A stretch of DNA of 25,129 bases from Cudoniella acicularis (taxonomy: Eukaryota; Ascomycota; Leotiomycetes; Helotiales; Helotiaceae). Numbering within the stretch: the first letter of the stretch is position 1; each line of letters starts with the position of its first letter. Made by a program: the position numbers and the translations under genes. The notes under the pieces were generated by a model that ran no database searches, had not been told where the DNA came from, and saw nothing but the letters and a program-made list of their open reading frames with translations. Location: contig JAAMPI010000815.1 of the NCBI GenBank assembly GCA_013054445.1, positions 1 to 25,129 of the forward strand, written 5' to 3'. Positions 10,080 to 19,717 of the stretch are shown piece by piece.

Positions 10080-12054
10080 ATGACGACAGACAGCAAGGCC
10101 AAAGTTATTGACACTGAAGTCAACTACGTTGCGATGGGCCTTCAAGTCCCAGTTTGTAACGTTCTGTTATCACGCGCCTTACGATCGTTGGGTTATAATC
10201 GTCAATTGAAGTGTCAAGTAAATCAGTGTAGAAGTTATGTATTGAAGTTGAGCACAGAGCTCTACAAAGGAAATATATATGGCTATATAGGTAGTGGTAG
10301 AGTGGAACCGGGATCTATGGATCGGGCCAGTAAGTCAGAATCCTTAGATTCCTCGATCCATCTCGTGACAGATCACGTGGGTCGTGACACAGTTGTGACG
10401 TGGTGGAAGCGCCGCGGACTGCGAAAGCTCTATCTACTGATGCCTATCCTCATGCCGTGTGCTACTGTCAACGGGTACGACGGTAGCCTCTTGAATGGAC
10501 TTCAAACCATGGTCCCTTGGGAGGATTTTGAAAATTCCCCAACCACTGCTGTGAAGACTTTTCTGACACATAATTAGACTTCGGTAATCCAAGTGGATCT
10601 AGATTGAGCCTTTTCACAGCAATTATGAATATCGGTGGCTTCAGCGCTCTCTTCTGTAAGACTACCAATTCACTTCGTTTGAAATTTAAATACTAATGTT
10701 CTATAACCATTGCTCCCTACTGCGCAGATTACTTCGGCAGAAGAATTTCAACCGCACTTGGAATCATTATTATGCCTGTCAGAGTTATAATCCAGGGTAT
10801 TGCTTCACTGATATATATTCGCGCGGTATTAAGGCTAAAACCGTTGGCAGTTGTTCCTGGAGTCACTCTATCATCTTTCATCGGAGGTCGTTTCCTTGCT
10901 GGTTTTGGGTTAGTAAATGAAACGAATTACCTACTCGACTTAACTCGCTGATACAAATGCCAGATCAAATATCTCGATCGGAGCCGGTCCCCTTTTGGTA
11001 ATGGAGCTGGCATATCCTCAGCATCGTGGTAAACTCACAACTCTCTACAACATTCTATGGTATGTTGGGTCTATTGCCGCTGCCTGGGCCGTTTACGGAA
11101 CCATCAAATACACCGGAAATGTAGCATAGAGAGTTCCAGTTGCTGTATAAGCCACAATGCCACTCCTTCAGCTTCTTAGAATCTTCCTGCTTCCCGAAAG
11201 CCCTAGATGGCTCTGCTCGAAAGACAGGGGCACTGAAGCGATGGCAATTTTGGTCGAGGTACGTCATATTTCCCTGCAATATGAGAATATCAACTTACCC
11301 TTGGTCTCAGTATCATGCAGATGGAGACACAAATGATGCTTTTGTCAAAGCTGAATTTGCAGAAATTCAAGAAACCCTTCGTCTAGAGAGAAAACTTAGC
11401 AATCGAGGGGCTGGTAAAGCCGTGCTAGCAATGATCTTCCTCTTCTACGGCGTGGCCTGGCCTGACCGTCGCCTATTGCTCATAAATCCTGCCTTACAAT
11501 ATTCGTACGAAGGGTCTTGCTCTATGTCTTGGTATAACTGCACTTTCTAGGGTTCTTAATCAGTATGTCAACTAGACTGCGTGATGGGTACCCGTACACG
11601 GACCAGTTGGTCCGTGCCTAGCCGTGCGTCAGGTAAAGCCCTAAGGGTTTATTTAATAAATATCTAATTTTCATAATAGGCTCAAAATTTCTAGTTCTGT
11701 TAAAAAATCTATATTAAATTTAGCCTAGAAACAGAAGAGAAGCACGGCCGAACGGGTACCCGCGGGTTACTCATCACGCAGTCTAATGTTAACCCCGTTA
11801 GCCTCACCCATCTGGCTTAAAATTTTTACTTTATCTACATCGTTATCTTGGTCATCGAGGTGATCTACATCTGGTTCGTCTTCGTCGAAACTAAAGAGCC
11901 TACGCTCGAAGGAATTGCTACTTTGTTCGATGGAGATGACGCTAATGTTTCTAGGAATGTTTTGATGGAGAAAAAGGCCGCCGATGAACATTTGGAGGAT
12001 GCGAGGGAGGGAATTAGTGAGGACCTTTCGTTGCAGAGGGTACAATATGGATAG
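10080..12054 (+). pseudogene. MFS sugar transporter (lactose-permease/hexose-porter type) pseudogene
   Basis: Pieces of one transporter are read in order along this stretch: RRGLRKLYLLMPIL and NGYDGSLLNGLQTMVPWEDF (TM1); GNPSGSRLSLFTAIMNIGGF; ADYFGRR then STALGIIIMP; IGGRFLAGFG; SIGAGPLLVMELAYPQHRGK; LLPESPRWLCSKDR (after TM6); GDTNDAFVKAEFAEIQETLR; AMIFLFYGVA; ILPYNIRTKGLALCLG; ETKEPTLEGIATLFDGDD. Several introns are still recognisable (about 10797-10851, 10911-10965, 11260-11310). Damage: TAG at 11127-11129 and TAA at 11148-11150 replace the conserved W and Q of the family's WR.P.ALQ motif; TAA at 11818-11820 replaces the W of LAWKFY; at least one expected splice donor and one acceptor (near 10520 and 10710) have no GT/AG; about 150 residues (the segment around TM7-TM9) are missing between LSNRG and GAGKAV; a frameshift follows GVAWP; a MITE sits at 11573. 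The protein would have taken up sugars at the plasma membrane. Confidence 0.85.
11573..11785. mobile_element. hAT-like MITE inserted in the transporter pseudogene
   Basis: The element is 213 bp. Its ends are TAGACTGCGTGATG (11573-11586) and the exact reverse complement at 11772-11785, with imperfect continuation (GGTACCCG against AGTAACCCG). It is flanked by ATGTCAAC (11565-11572) and ATGTTAAC (11786-11793), an 8-bp target-site duplication with one C/T difference. Eight-base duplications and TAG-type ends fit the hAT superfamily. Inside is a 9-bp hairpin, CACGGACCA-GT-TGGTCCGTG, and the centre is A+T-rich without an ORF. Removing the element and one copy of the duplication restores the transporter frame ...VLNQYVNP..., which fixes the insertion point exactly. 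Confidence 0.85.
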
Positions 12055-12247
12055 TTTGCGAATATCCTACGTGCTGAGAGTGCTGGCTAAGGGCTGGGCG
12101 AGGAGATTTCGAATGGGGATATCAAGCCACAAACTGACCAATCTCAACTATTTTATAACCTATTACGTGAATTTAACCTATATGAATATATTTCCCTTAT
12201 TTAATTAGTATTTTTTTATTAGTTTCACTCGAAATGAATTTTGCTTC

Positions 12248-12514
12248 TGTTACATTATTAGGTAATAAGCACTATTCTAAGCTTAAGGTTTAAACCTTAC
12301 TAGAATCTTCTAGGTTGTTCTTTGATTTATAAGCTTTGATTTATAAGCGTTGATTTATAAGCGTTGATTTCTAAGCGTTGATTTCTAAGTTATAGAAGCT
12401 TCTAGTAACTACACTTGTAGTATATATAGTCCGCTCACCCCTTTGTAGATAGATAAGTCTTTAAGTCAAATTCATATTATTATTCCACATACTTGAATCA
12501 CTCTCGACCTAACA
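12248..12514 (+). repeat. Possible LTR relic of a retrotransposon
   Basis: The segment starts TGTTA and ends TAACA (short inverted TG...CA ends). It holds a TATA-like GTATATATAG at about 12419 and a downstream leader-like stretch ending CTCTCGACCTAACA. Related-looking GAAGCTTCTAG motifs occur inside. These features suit a fungal LTR of about 267 bp. I found no target-site duplication, no primer-binding site after it and no second copy in the window, so the call rests on resemblance only. Confidence 0.35.
12321..12389 (+). repeat. 14-bp tandem repeat, five copies
   Basis: Units are TTTGATTTATAAGC twice, GTTGATTTATAAGC once, GTTGATTTCTAAGC once and a final GTTGATTTCTAAG followed by T. The first-position T/G change and the A/C change are each shared by adjacent copies, which shows stepwise duplication. 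It lies inside the LTR-like segment, between inverted TACTAGAA and TTCTAGTA motifs. Confidence 0.85.
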
Positions 12515-13776
12515 GTCGACTCTTCTTCTGCTATCCACCTTAGCCGCCTACCGACGACTATATAGATATATCCTCTATATACTATATACCGCGTACTACG
12601 GTTATACCCTTACCTCCAACACGATCTGGCACTCTGGATTTACGAACGATTCAATTCCTGATTTTAATAACTTTTAATCTAACTTTATAAGAACTTATTA
12701 TACTTATATAAACTATTCGTGCTTTTAGAATCGAATAAATTATTATAAAGAAGCTGTACTTATTTAGGAATAATAAATCTTATTTTCCTATATCTAGATA
12801 ATCTCTTTAACTCTTTTTATACTCTTTTTATTAAGAATTAATATCTTTATTCGAAATCAGAAACAATAATTTGGAAAATATTAAGATTTAATTATTTAAT
12901 TTAATTAGTACTAGTTTTAGTCCTCTTCCCCTATTAATAATTTAGCTTAAAAGTCATTTTTATAGCAAAGTTTATACTTCCTTTCGACTAGGCGGCGTCC
13001 CTTAGTAAGAACTCCTAGCGGCCAACTCCTAGTATAGAAACTCTTAGCAGTCAAGTCTCAGCAGTAAACTCCCTGGTAGAGAAGCTCCTAAATTACTTCA
13101 CTTTTAAATAAAGAAGATATACTAAATATATTATTATTAAAAGGATATTACAGAAAATATTTAAAGCCAGACTTAATATTATTTTATAACTATATTTTTA
13201 TCTCTTTATTATTTATTTACTATTATATTCTTAACTAGACCTCGAATTTACCTTATCTGAGAAAAGTTGCCTAATCAATCAATAATAAAAACACTTGAGT
13301 GAATATTTTATTAGAAGATAATTAGGGTCCTATGTATATGCTAGGCTTAGAAGGCTAGCCGAAGAGTCGGCAAAACAAGGGTGTATCTTTGTTTAGTCTT
13401 ACGTATCCTTTTGTTTCGATTGGCTTCGGGGCGCGTCGAAGGGTTAAGGAATTCTCTTGCTTACTATACTCGCTTTGTCCTGCATAAGCCTATTATCCGG
13501 CTCGATTCTACACCTGTCTTCCTAGCTTGGCTCTTCCTCCACCCTGCTCTTAGTCTGCTGTGCTGAGCACGCGGGGTGCCGTGCCTTTGAAGTGTTCCCC
13601 AGGTAAGTAGACTGGCCTGTGTGGCTTGTTCTATGTTCTGCTTTGAGTTCCTGCGATAACTCAGACACTTCATGCAGGCTACTAATTTCTTGATAGATCT
13701 AGGAATCCCTGCGGATAGTCCTTGCACTTTGATGGGAGGAATATAAAACAACACGTTCTCCCTCACAGTATCGAGG

Positions 13777-13926
13777 ATGCCACTTTCAACTCTCCCCTGG
13801 CTGCCGGCCATCGCTCTTGCCATCCAATGCCATGTTGCGGCACAACCTGCACCGATTTCGATCGTAATTCGCTCCTTATCAAATTCTTTACAAAAGAAAC
13901 CCCAAAAGGTGCAGAACAATCACTAA
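13777..13926 (+). CDS. Short ORF with a signal-peptide-like start (uncertain)
   Basis: An ATG preceded by TATAAA at 13742 opens 49 codons. The N-terminus (MPLSTLPWLPAIALAIQC) is a plausible signal peptide with a hydrophobic core, followed by AAQPAPIS and a basic tail. It could be a small secreted protein, the first exon of the gene that follows at about 14017, or chance. I tested splices from GTGCAG at about 13909 to acceptors near 13963 and 14019: neither joins it in frame with the downstream reading. No family is recognised. Confidence 0.2.
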   Translation: MPLSTLPWLPAIALAIQCHVAAQPAPISIVIRSLSNSLQKKPQKVQNNH

Positions 13927-14016
13927 TATAACAAATTTCCGTCCCCCTTTCTCCAATTATAGTTGCTAACATCTTCATTGTAATAACCATCAACAAAATT
14001 CGACATTCTGCTTCGT

Positions 14017-14961
14017 AGCAACGCCACCTCCACGAAGGAATACTTGCGCGACTTTACCCACATTCCAGAAGGCCAAAACAAGCTCAAGGAGTTTGCCCCT
14101 ATTCTCATCACCAGCATTCAGCAAAATGCCGCCTAAGGCATTGACAAACACAACATTTCGGGAACACCTATTCAAGCTAATGACCAACCATACTCCTCTT
14201 TCCGAATGAAAGACATCGAGCGTTATTACTGCGCTTGGATTGATAGAGAGGCGCGAGCCGATGCCGCCGAGACTGCGGAGTCCGTGAAGAAGATTTGAAC
14301 CGAATTTGCCCAGCGTGGATTGAAGCTCGTTGGCACGCCGAACATTTGGGGCGGGAATAAGAGCCGTAGGAACAAGACAGCCCAAGGGATTGAACTTATC
14401 CCTTATCTCCGGCTCGTGGAGCTGAAGTTGCTATCCGGGACGATTTTTGAGTTGTTTTTCGGGGTGTCGCCAGAAGAAGCGGGCCGGATTCACCACTTTC
14501 ACTTTGGCTGGGCTGACCGGCCCCTCTTACTGCACGCAAACCATGTACAATGGGGCATTGATAGGTATTTCATGAACGCGTTCTCTCAATGGTTGGAAGA
14601 AATAAGGCTAAAAATGTCACATTCACAAATGCATGGAAGGGTTCGCGCAGAATATCCATTACAGATGTTTGCAGAACACACTTTTAAACGCCTCGAGTGG
14701 GATGGACCGCCTAATACTCATTGGAACACTACCTCTTTGCAGTTGACGAACTCGCCAAATTGGAGCGCCATTGCCCGTGAGATTGGAGTGGATGAAAAGC
14801 TGCCGGAGGATTGGAACGAAAAACTACAAGAAAAAGGTGACTCGAAAGATGGTTCCGCCGACGCAGAGGAAAAGCTACAGAAGGATCAGACTGAAAAGAT
14901 ACAAGAAAAGGGTGACACGAAGGATGGTTCTACAGGCATAGAAGAAAAAGAGATCGAATAG
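14017..14961 (+). pseudogene. Uncharacterised gene, possibly broken by two in-frame stops
   Basis: One frame reads like protein from about 14017 to the TAG before 14961, interrupted by TAA at 14134-14136 and TGA at 14296-14298. Upstream pieces include EYLRDFTHIPEGQNKLKEF and FRMKDIERYYCAWIDREARA (ATG at 14206); the open part from ATG 14320 gives 213 residues. That part holds IELIPYLRLVELKLL, FELFFGVSPEEAGRIHHFHF, GWADRPLLLH and a C-terminal Lys/Glu/Asp-rich tail with a twofold repeat of EK-Q-EKGD-KDGS (about 166-200 of the 213). I see no intron that removes either stop. Either the real gene starts at 14320 and the upstream resemblance is chance, or this is a decayed longer gene. I recognise no domain and assign no function. 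An antisense ORF at 13990-14385 is probably a shadow. Confidence 0.45.
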
Positions 14962-15909
14962 GAGCTCTGTCTTGAGGGAAAGACAACGGCCGCTTTCGTG
15001 TTGCAGAGAAGCCTTGTTTTGAACAGACCCCACTTATTACGTGATGTTTTGAGCACGGAAATTCACCAAGGGGTATTGACCCAGAAATTTATATATAGTA
15101 GGAAGTCTTATAACTATTCTCTAAATAAAAAGCCTTACTCTTAACTAGACAATCCTTCTAATACTATCGGATAGTCTTCTTTTTCTCTATAGCCTATACT
15201 AGAATCAACTAACTAGATACAGGCAATAAAAGTTATCCAGGACTAAGGAGTACCCCTAGGAACTAGTGTGGTACAAAATCAGACTCCTCTACTAGGTTCC
15301 CCGCTAGCTTCGATACCGGTACTCTACCTAGCTAGACAGCTAGGTACGAGTGCCCAACCGTGAAATTTTACAACACTCCAAGGGGGTTTCCTTTAAGACT
15401 GTCGAGTAGGTAGTGAGTATATGAAATGAAAAATTCTCACGATTTCTTCCTCGAAGTAAAGCAGTCATCAATGTATGCGTTTCTTTCCACGAAGTACTAG
15501 GTAACGTATATATCCATTTCAAGCAAATGTGCGCTAGGGGATGAGAAGAGGTTTCATTTTCCTCGGACATGTTAAGCTAAGAGAGAAAGGAAAAGAAACG
15601 AGTGTATGTATATAATATAGAAGATCCCATCGTTTTCTTGCTCCTGCACACTTCGCAACACGACCAAAAGCAAAGCCTGGAAGGAAAACCCAAATACTAG
15701 AAGTTTAAAGCAGCGTCTTGGTGTTGGATGGAGTGCATGCGCAAGAATATCTAAGGAAAGGTTGTTTTTTTTCGTTTGATATTTGAAGCGGTGTTTTCGT
15801 GTTGGGTGGAGTGGATGTTGAAAAGAGTCGGGTTTAATTCGTACAAACAATCTCCCAAAAAGCATAGGAGTCCATCTCAAATCAAATCTCCACATTTCAT
15901 CCTCACGGC
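14962..15909. other. Intergenic region between convergent genes
   Basis: No gene is supported. Bases 15080-15240 are A+T-rich. A perfect hairpin, TACCTAGCT-AGAC-AGCTAGGTA, lies at 15325-15346. Short minus-strand ORFs at 15340-15570 and 15572-15997 show no domain; the second overlaps the end of the protease-like gene in another frame. Confidence 0.45.
15325..15346. repeat. Perfect 9-bp hairpin
   Basis: TACCTAGCT, a four-base AGAC loop and AGCTAGGTA form a perfect stem. It is not followed by a T run and fungi do not use such terminators, so its role is unknown; it may be a remnant of a transposon end. Confidence 0.5.
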
Positions 15910-18390
15910 CTAATTCACACAAATGACATCCAAAGCATTTCTCCTCCCACCTTTCTCCAGGTATCTGTTCTTCTGATCGACAGCCATTTTCGGCCAAGTA
16001 CCAGTCCGCCGAACAGATTTGCCCCCGTTGAATCTCGGCGGCAGTGTTGATCGCCTTTGAGAGTCGAGGAGATGCGTGTACCCACTGAGGATATATTGGA
16101 AGGAGTACTTGAACTTTTTATCTTCTGGGTTTTGGAGGACACTTTTGAGCTGGTGAGGCTCCAACGTAAACCGGGGAGTGATGCTTGATTTTGGATTGAG
16201 AATGGTGGTTATCGATGAAGTCGGCTTTGTGATTTGGTTTGATGTGGGTGGGGTTCTTTCTGTTTGAGCTGGTTTCTCCATGATGATGGGTTTCCCTGTG
16301 CTGGCGGGCTTCTCGTTGGGCACTTGTTCTGGCTTTTCTGATTGACGTGGAGGAACCTTAGTTGGTACAAGAATCTTTGGCATTGTATATCTCCGAGGCT
16401 TTTTGCGTGTGCCCTTCTCGGTAGCAGCATCTCGACAGATTGGGGTCAGTTGATTGTCATTGACCGTCAATGCTGGAGTCGACGGGGAGGGTGAAAGAGG
16501 TGCAACAATTGGTAGCTCTACCTTAGTAGCTTGAGCAACTCTCTTAATGTCATCAAAAACGACATTGATAGGGGTGAAGGTGAGAAGGCCGTTGCCATCA
16601 TTGCAAGCCCATAATAACCCAAGAAGCTTATTATCACTGCTGCGGATCACCGTGGCACCAGAGGCCCCCTTGTACACTTCTGAAGCTTTTTTCTTTGGGT
16701 CTTGCCTCGGCACAAAAATTGTCCATTCTTCCCCTACCACGTTACCTTGACTAGAGAGCATTCGGGCAGGATTGATGGTGCCCGATATTCGCCCCGTGCT
16801 TTGGCCAACGAAATGAACTTCATCACCAGCTCGAATGACATCCGTCTCGATGATTGGATCTCCTGCACCGCATTTGTCCGCATTTTGATCAAAAAAGCCG
16901 GCTTCCCCAGCATCGTGCTTGTACCGGTGTCGGTTTGTTCCTTTTCGAGAGTCCACAACACTGCAAAGAGCCCAATCCAGATGATGATGAAAGGCTTGCT
17001 CCGGGGCACTCTTAGTCACTTGCTGCGATGAAGGCTCACTCTGGTGAACCACTGTTCCCAACTTGAATGTGTCGCGGTCCCCTGCAATGTGAGAAAGGTC
17101 CTTTGTGATCATTACGACTGCGCGTGAAATTTGCTCCAATTCTTCCGGCAAATCTTTATCCAAGTCACCGAGCGATACATCCGTGTTTCCATATAGCTTT
17201 TTGAGTTCACTGTCGAGTTCTGTCTTGTAGTCCCTCAAATTGCGGTCTAGGTCTTCTCTCAACTCGAGTACGTCAAGCATAGCCGGAGACATCAGAGTTA
17301 CGTCGTCGGTCGTCCCCCGCAGTACTCTCTGGCGGGATGTTTCAATAAAATGTTTCACTGTGAGTAGAAACAGCAGGCCATCGACCTCAACATAACAACC
17401 AAGCGTAGCAGATACCTGATCTGTACATGTCAGTCCAATTGAAGCTCCAGGCCCCGGCCTTCCCCAATAACGTTGATAGAAAGGATACATCGGCGCTTCT
17501 GTCGATTCGTCCTCGCTGTCTACATCCTCATCAACTTCTTCGGTCTCAGCTCCACCGGCCAAATTTCTCAAACGCCCGTTCACGAACTTGATTTTAGTCA
17601 AAGGCATTACCTTGTCCTCGTACAAGAAGGATTGGATGTCCTTTCGAATGAGTTCTTCGGTGTTCTTGTCAAGCTTTTTGTAACTTTGAATGTGGATGTA
17701 AAGTCGGCCATTAGGCGCAGCTTTCCGAACAAGGCTGGCTGTGTAATCTGGGCCAATGAGATTTTTGAGAATGGGTGGGAGTTTCGGAATGATTTTGCTG
17801 TGCCAGAATTCAACGATGGCAGAGTCTTCGACGGGTCGTAATGGATAAAACTCTGCAGCCGTGCTTATTGTTCGGCAAGATGTTTTGAGTCGGGACTTCG
17901 CGTCAAGCAGATTGGAGTTTTTAGCGTAAGTATTGCTTTCATNGAAGCGGCTTGCCAGATGACTTTCGATTGAGTCTTTCAAGCGCTTCAGACTGTCAGC
18001 ATGGTGGCCAGTGAGTTTAATAGCCTGTTGAACCGGGTTGAATGTTATCGGTGACTTTAGGTCCTGCTGGAGCCCGTTGACAAATTGGATAATCCCTGGC
18101 ACGTGTTAGCTATGGTTTAATGGATAATTTGGGTGTCATCTTTCTGGCTTACAATGGGATCTTAGCAATTTAATGACGTCGTACGAGCAAATGTTGGAAA
18201 GAACGAGTTCATGCTGAGAATCCCCGCCATCCATGTTTCGGGCCGAAATATCCATTTTCCCCGGCGCGCCCAACAACATCGCAGACGAGGTATTGTACCC
18301 TTCTGCTTTATCAATCCCAAGCGGCCCTTCATCTCTTTTGTGCCTTTTAGGCACGCTTCGTTCTTCCACCTGATTTCCACGTTTTGCCAT
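15910..18390 (-). CDS. Large protein with a trypsin-like serine-protease domain
   Basis: Two exons (18390-18153 and 18095-15910, 57-nt intron with donor GTAAGC and branch TAGCTAAC) give 807 residues. The first ATG in frame after an upstream stop-free stretch is 18390. Residues 1-79 are basic and include KRHKRDE, a possible nuclear signal. About 110-260 form an alpha/beta region of unknown family (FWHSKIIPKLPPILKNLIG, GRLYIHIQSYKKLD) with an acidic linker (EEVDEDVDSEDESTE) after it. From about 290 to 600 comes a chymotrypsin-like fold with a credible triad: His328 in LLTVKHFIE, Asp453 in HLDWALCSV, Ser558 in YKGASGATVIR, followed by LGLLWACNDGNGLLTFTPI, the usual strand pair after the catalytic Ser. 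A charged, coiled-coil-prone insert of about 100 residues separates His and Asp. The tail is Pro/Lys/Thr-rich and ends in a basic segment. There is no signal peptide, so action inside the cell is likely. Substrate unknown. One codon (residue 131) holds the ambiguous base n at 17943. Confidence 0.8.
17943..17943. other. Ambiguous base (n)
   Basis: A single n sits in the first position of codon 131 of the protease-like gene (minus strand NAT: Asn, Asp, His or Tyr). It shows the assembly is not fully polished, which matters for the homopolymer frameshift in the GH93 gene. Confidence 0.95.
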
Positions 18391-18485
18391 TCTGTGTTGA
18401 CGACGAGGGGAGCGCAACTTTCGGATCAACTATAATATCTGTTGATTTTGTGTTGTTGAAGGAGGGCAAGGCTTGAATTTTTTGA

Positions 18486-19717
18486 TCAGTTTAAATGAGA
18501 ACTTTTGGCGGTCAATCGAGTCTTACAAGTAGCCGTTTCCAAGTCCCTCCAGGGCAGTTGGTGCGAAATGATGGAAGGCCTGTCCATATGCTGCTCGGCT
18601 TTGTGACGCAGCAAGGCATCTTCTGAGCAGAAGCACAGTTTCCATAACCCGTTGGGTCCCTGACAACTCGTTTCTTCACACTCGTAGAGTTCTGATCCTT
18701 CCTTGAATCCGTGCATCTTTTTGTGTGATTTTAACTTGTGCATTCTGTCAAAGCCAACAGATTTAGGAGTGCAACAGCCGCAAAAGAATTTGTGTTTGTC
18801 CTGATCCGGCGTGTGCTGCTCTTTCTTGTGTCGTGTGAGATCACTCTGTCGGGCAAAACTCTTCCAACATTCAGGGACCGGGCAATTGAGCCTGCGGTTC
18901 TGGTTATCCGGTTCCACACTATAAGGATCATGATATTTTTGGGTTGCGGAGGGGTTGGTGGAATACTCGCGGGGGTAAGTAGGCTCGTGAATCTGGTGCT
19001 ACAAGCTCATTAATTTCTATAAAAGTCAAATGCATATTGCAAGAGTTTGGAACATACACTATATGAAAAGCGGCCATATTCTGGGGGTGTTTGATCCAAA
19101 GTTGGCTGGGACCACGAGCTGACATTCATGAAATCACTATTTGTGTCGAGCGCGTATTGAGTTCCCAGGCCGGCGCTCGCCTCACCCCAATCCCTATTGA
19201 TAGAATCAAAGTTCGAAGCCTCAGAAAAGTGGGTGTATTGGGTTGGTTCCGCATATCCTCCTGAAAAATTATGTTCCAGGGCCATTGGAAGCGTTCGATC
19301 TAGCATGTCTATATCAGGCAAGAGGGTCGGAGAGTCTGAGGAGATATCGATGCCACTGTTGTTTGTGGTATAATTAGGAGAAGGCTCGGATAACTCGGGT
19401 GAAGAGCTGCTTTGAGCTCCTATGTCGTCTACCTCCGGAATATCGAAGGAGGTGGAATTTCTCGATATTGGTAGCCTCGGATAACAGCAGGGTGGTGTGT
19501 TGCCACCCACCTGAAATTCGTGAACCCCGCCATGATCATACTCCATTGCTAGCACTGGAGAAGAGTGTGCCCGTTGCTGTAAGAGCCTCTGAGAGAACAG
19601 TGTGTGCTGCAACTGCGGGTGTGGTGTTGAGGAACGTGTGCGTTGAACTTGAAGGAAGTATCTTGTTAATAAGTGTCTTCGTCGCCAAGAATTTTTTGAT
19701 GAGCCTTCAGATGCCAT
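18486..19717 (-). CDS. C2H2 zinc-finger protein, probable transcription factor
   Basis: Two exons, 19717-19058 and 18992-18486, with a 65-nt intron (donor GTATGT, acceptor CACCAG), give 388 residues. The join reads ...GRFSYS/IHEPTYPREY... in frame. The first 220 residues are low-complexity, rich in Ser, Pro, Thr and Asn with acidic patches (DIPEVDDIG, DISSDSPTLLPDIDMLD), as in fungal activation regions. The C-terminal third has C2H2 fingers: LNCPVPECWKSFARQSDLTR followed by HKKEQH (C-x4-C-x12-H-x4-H, about 257-280), then a CGCC...H..H finger and a CEETSC...LLRHKAEQH finger. ATG 19717 is the first; an internal Met (about residue 58, MEYDHGG) is an alternative start. Near the end a GTAAGA at 18526 and an acceptor TATAG ending at 18430 could form another intron, which would extend the protein by about 27 residues into the start of the protease gene in a different frame. 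Role: DNA binding in the nucleus, target unknown. Confidence 0.8.

Larger units (their letters stand above)
12055..13776. other. A+T-rich block, probably RIP-degraded transposon DNA
   Basis: From about 12180 to 13330 the sequence is strongly A+T-rich and dense in TA steps (many TTAATTA, ATATA, TTATTA), with no usable ORF. This is the look of repeat DNA mutated by RIP in Pezizomycotina. It contains an LTR-like segment (12248-12514), a 14-bp tandem repeat (12321-12389), a 16-bp palindrome (12284-12299, TAAGGTTTAAACCTTA) and a degenerate repeat of AACTCCTAG-like units at about 12999-13090. From about 13340 the base composition returns to normal. Nothing coding is recognised up to 13776; a TATAAA at 13742 precedes the short ORF at 13777. 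Confidence 0.6.

Noticed and set aside
13464..13919. Minus-strand ORF of 151 codons
   Set aside because: No recognisable domain, Arg/Ser-rich composition and no clear splice context; it overlaps the short + strand ORF with a signal-peptide-like start.
13990..14385. Minus-strand ORF of 131 codons
   Set aside because: It is antisense to the + strand reading, which has a more protein-like composition and continues in frame with the 213-codon ORF.
18430..18526. Intron fusing the C2H2 gene to the protease gene
   Set aside because: The canonical donor and acceptor exist, but splicing them leaves the protease frame shifted and reaches a stop about 27 codons later, so a fused product is not supported.
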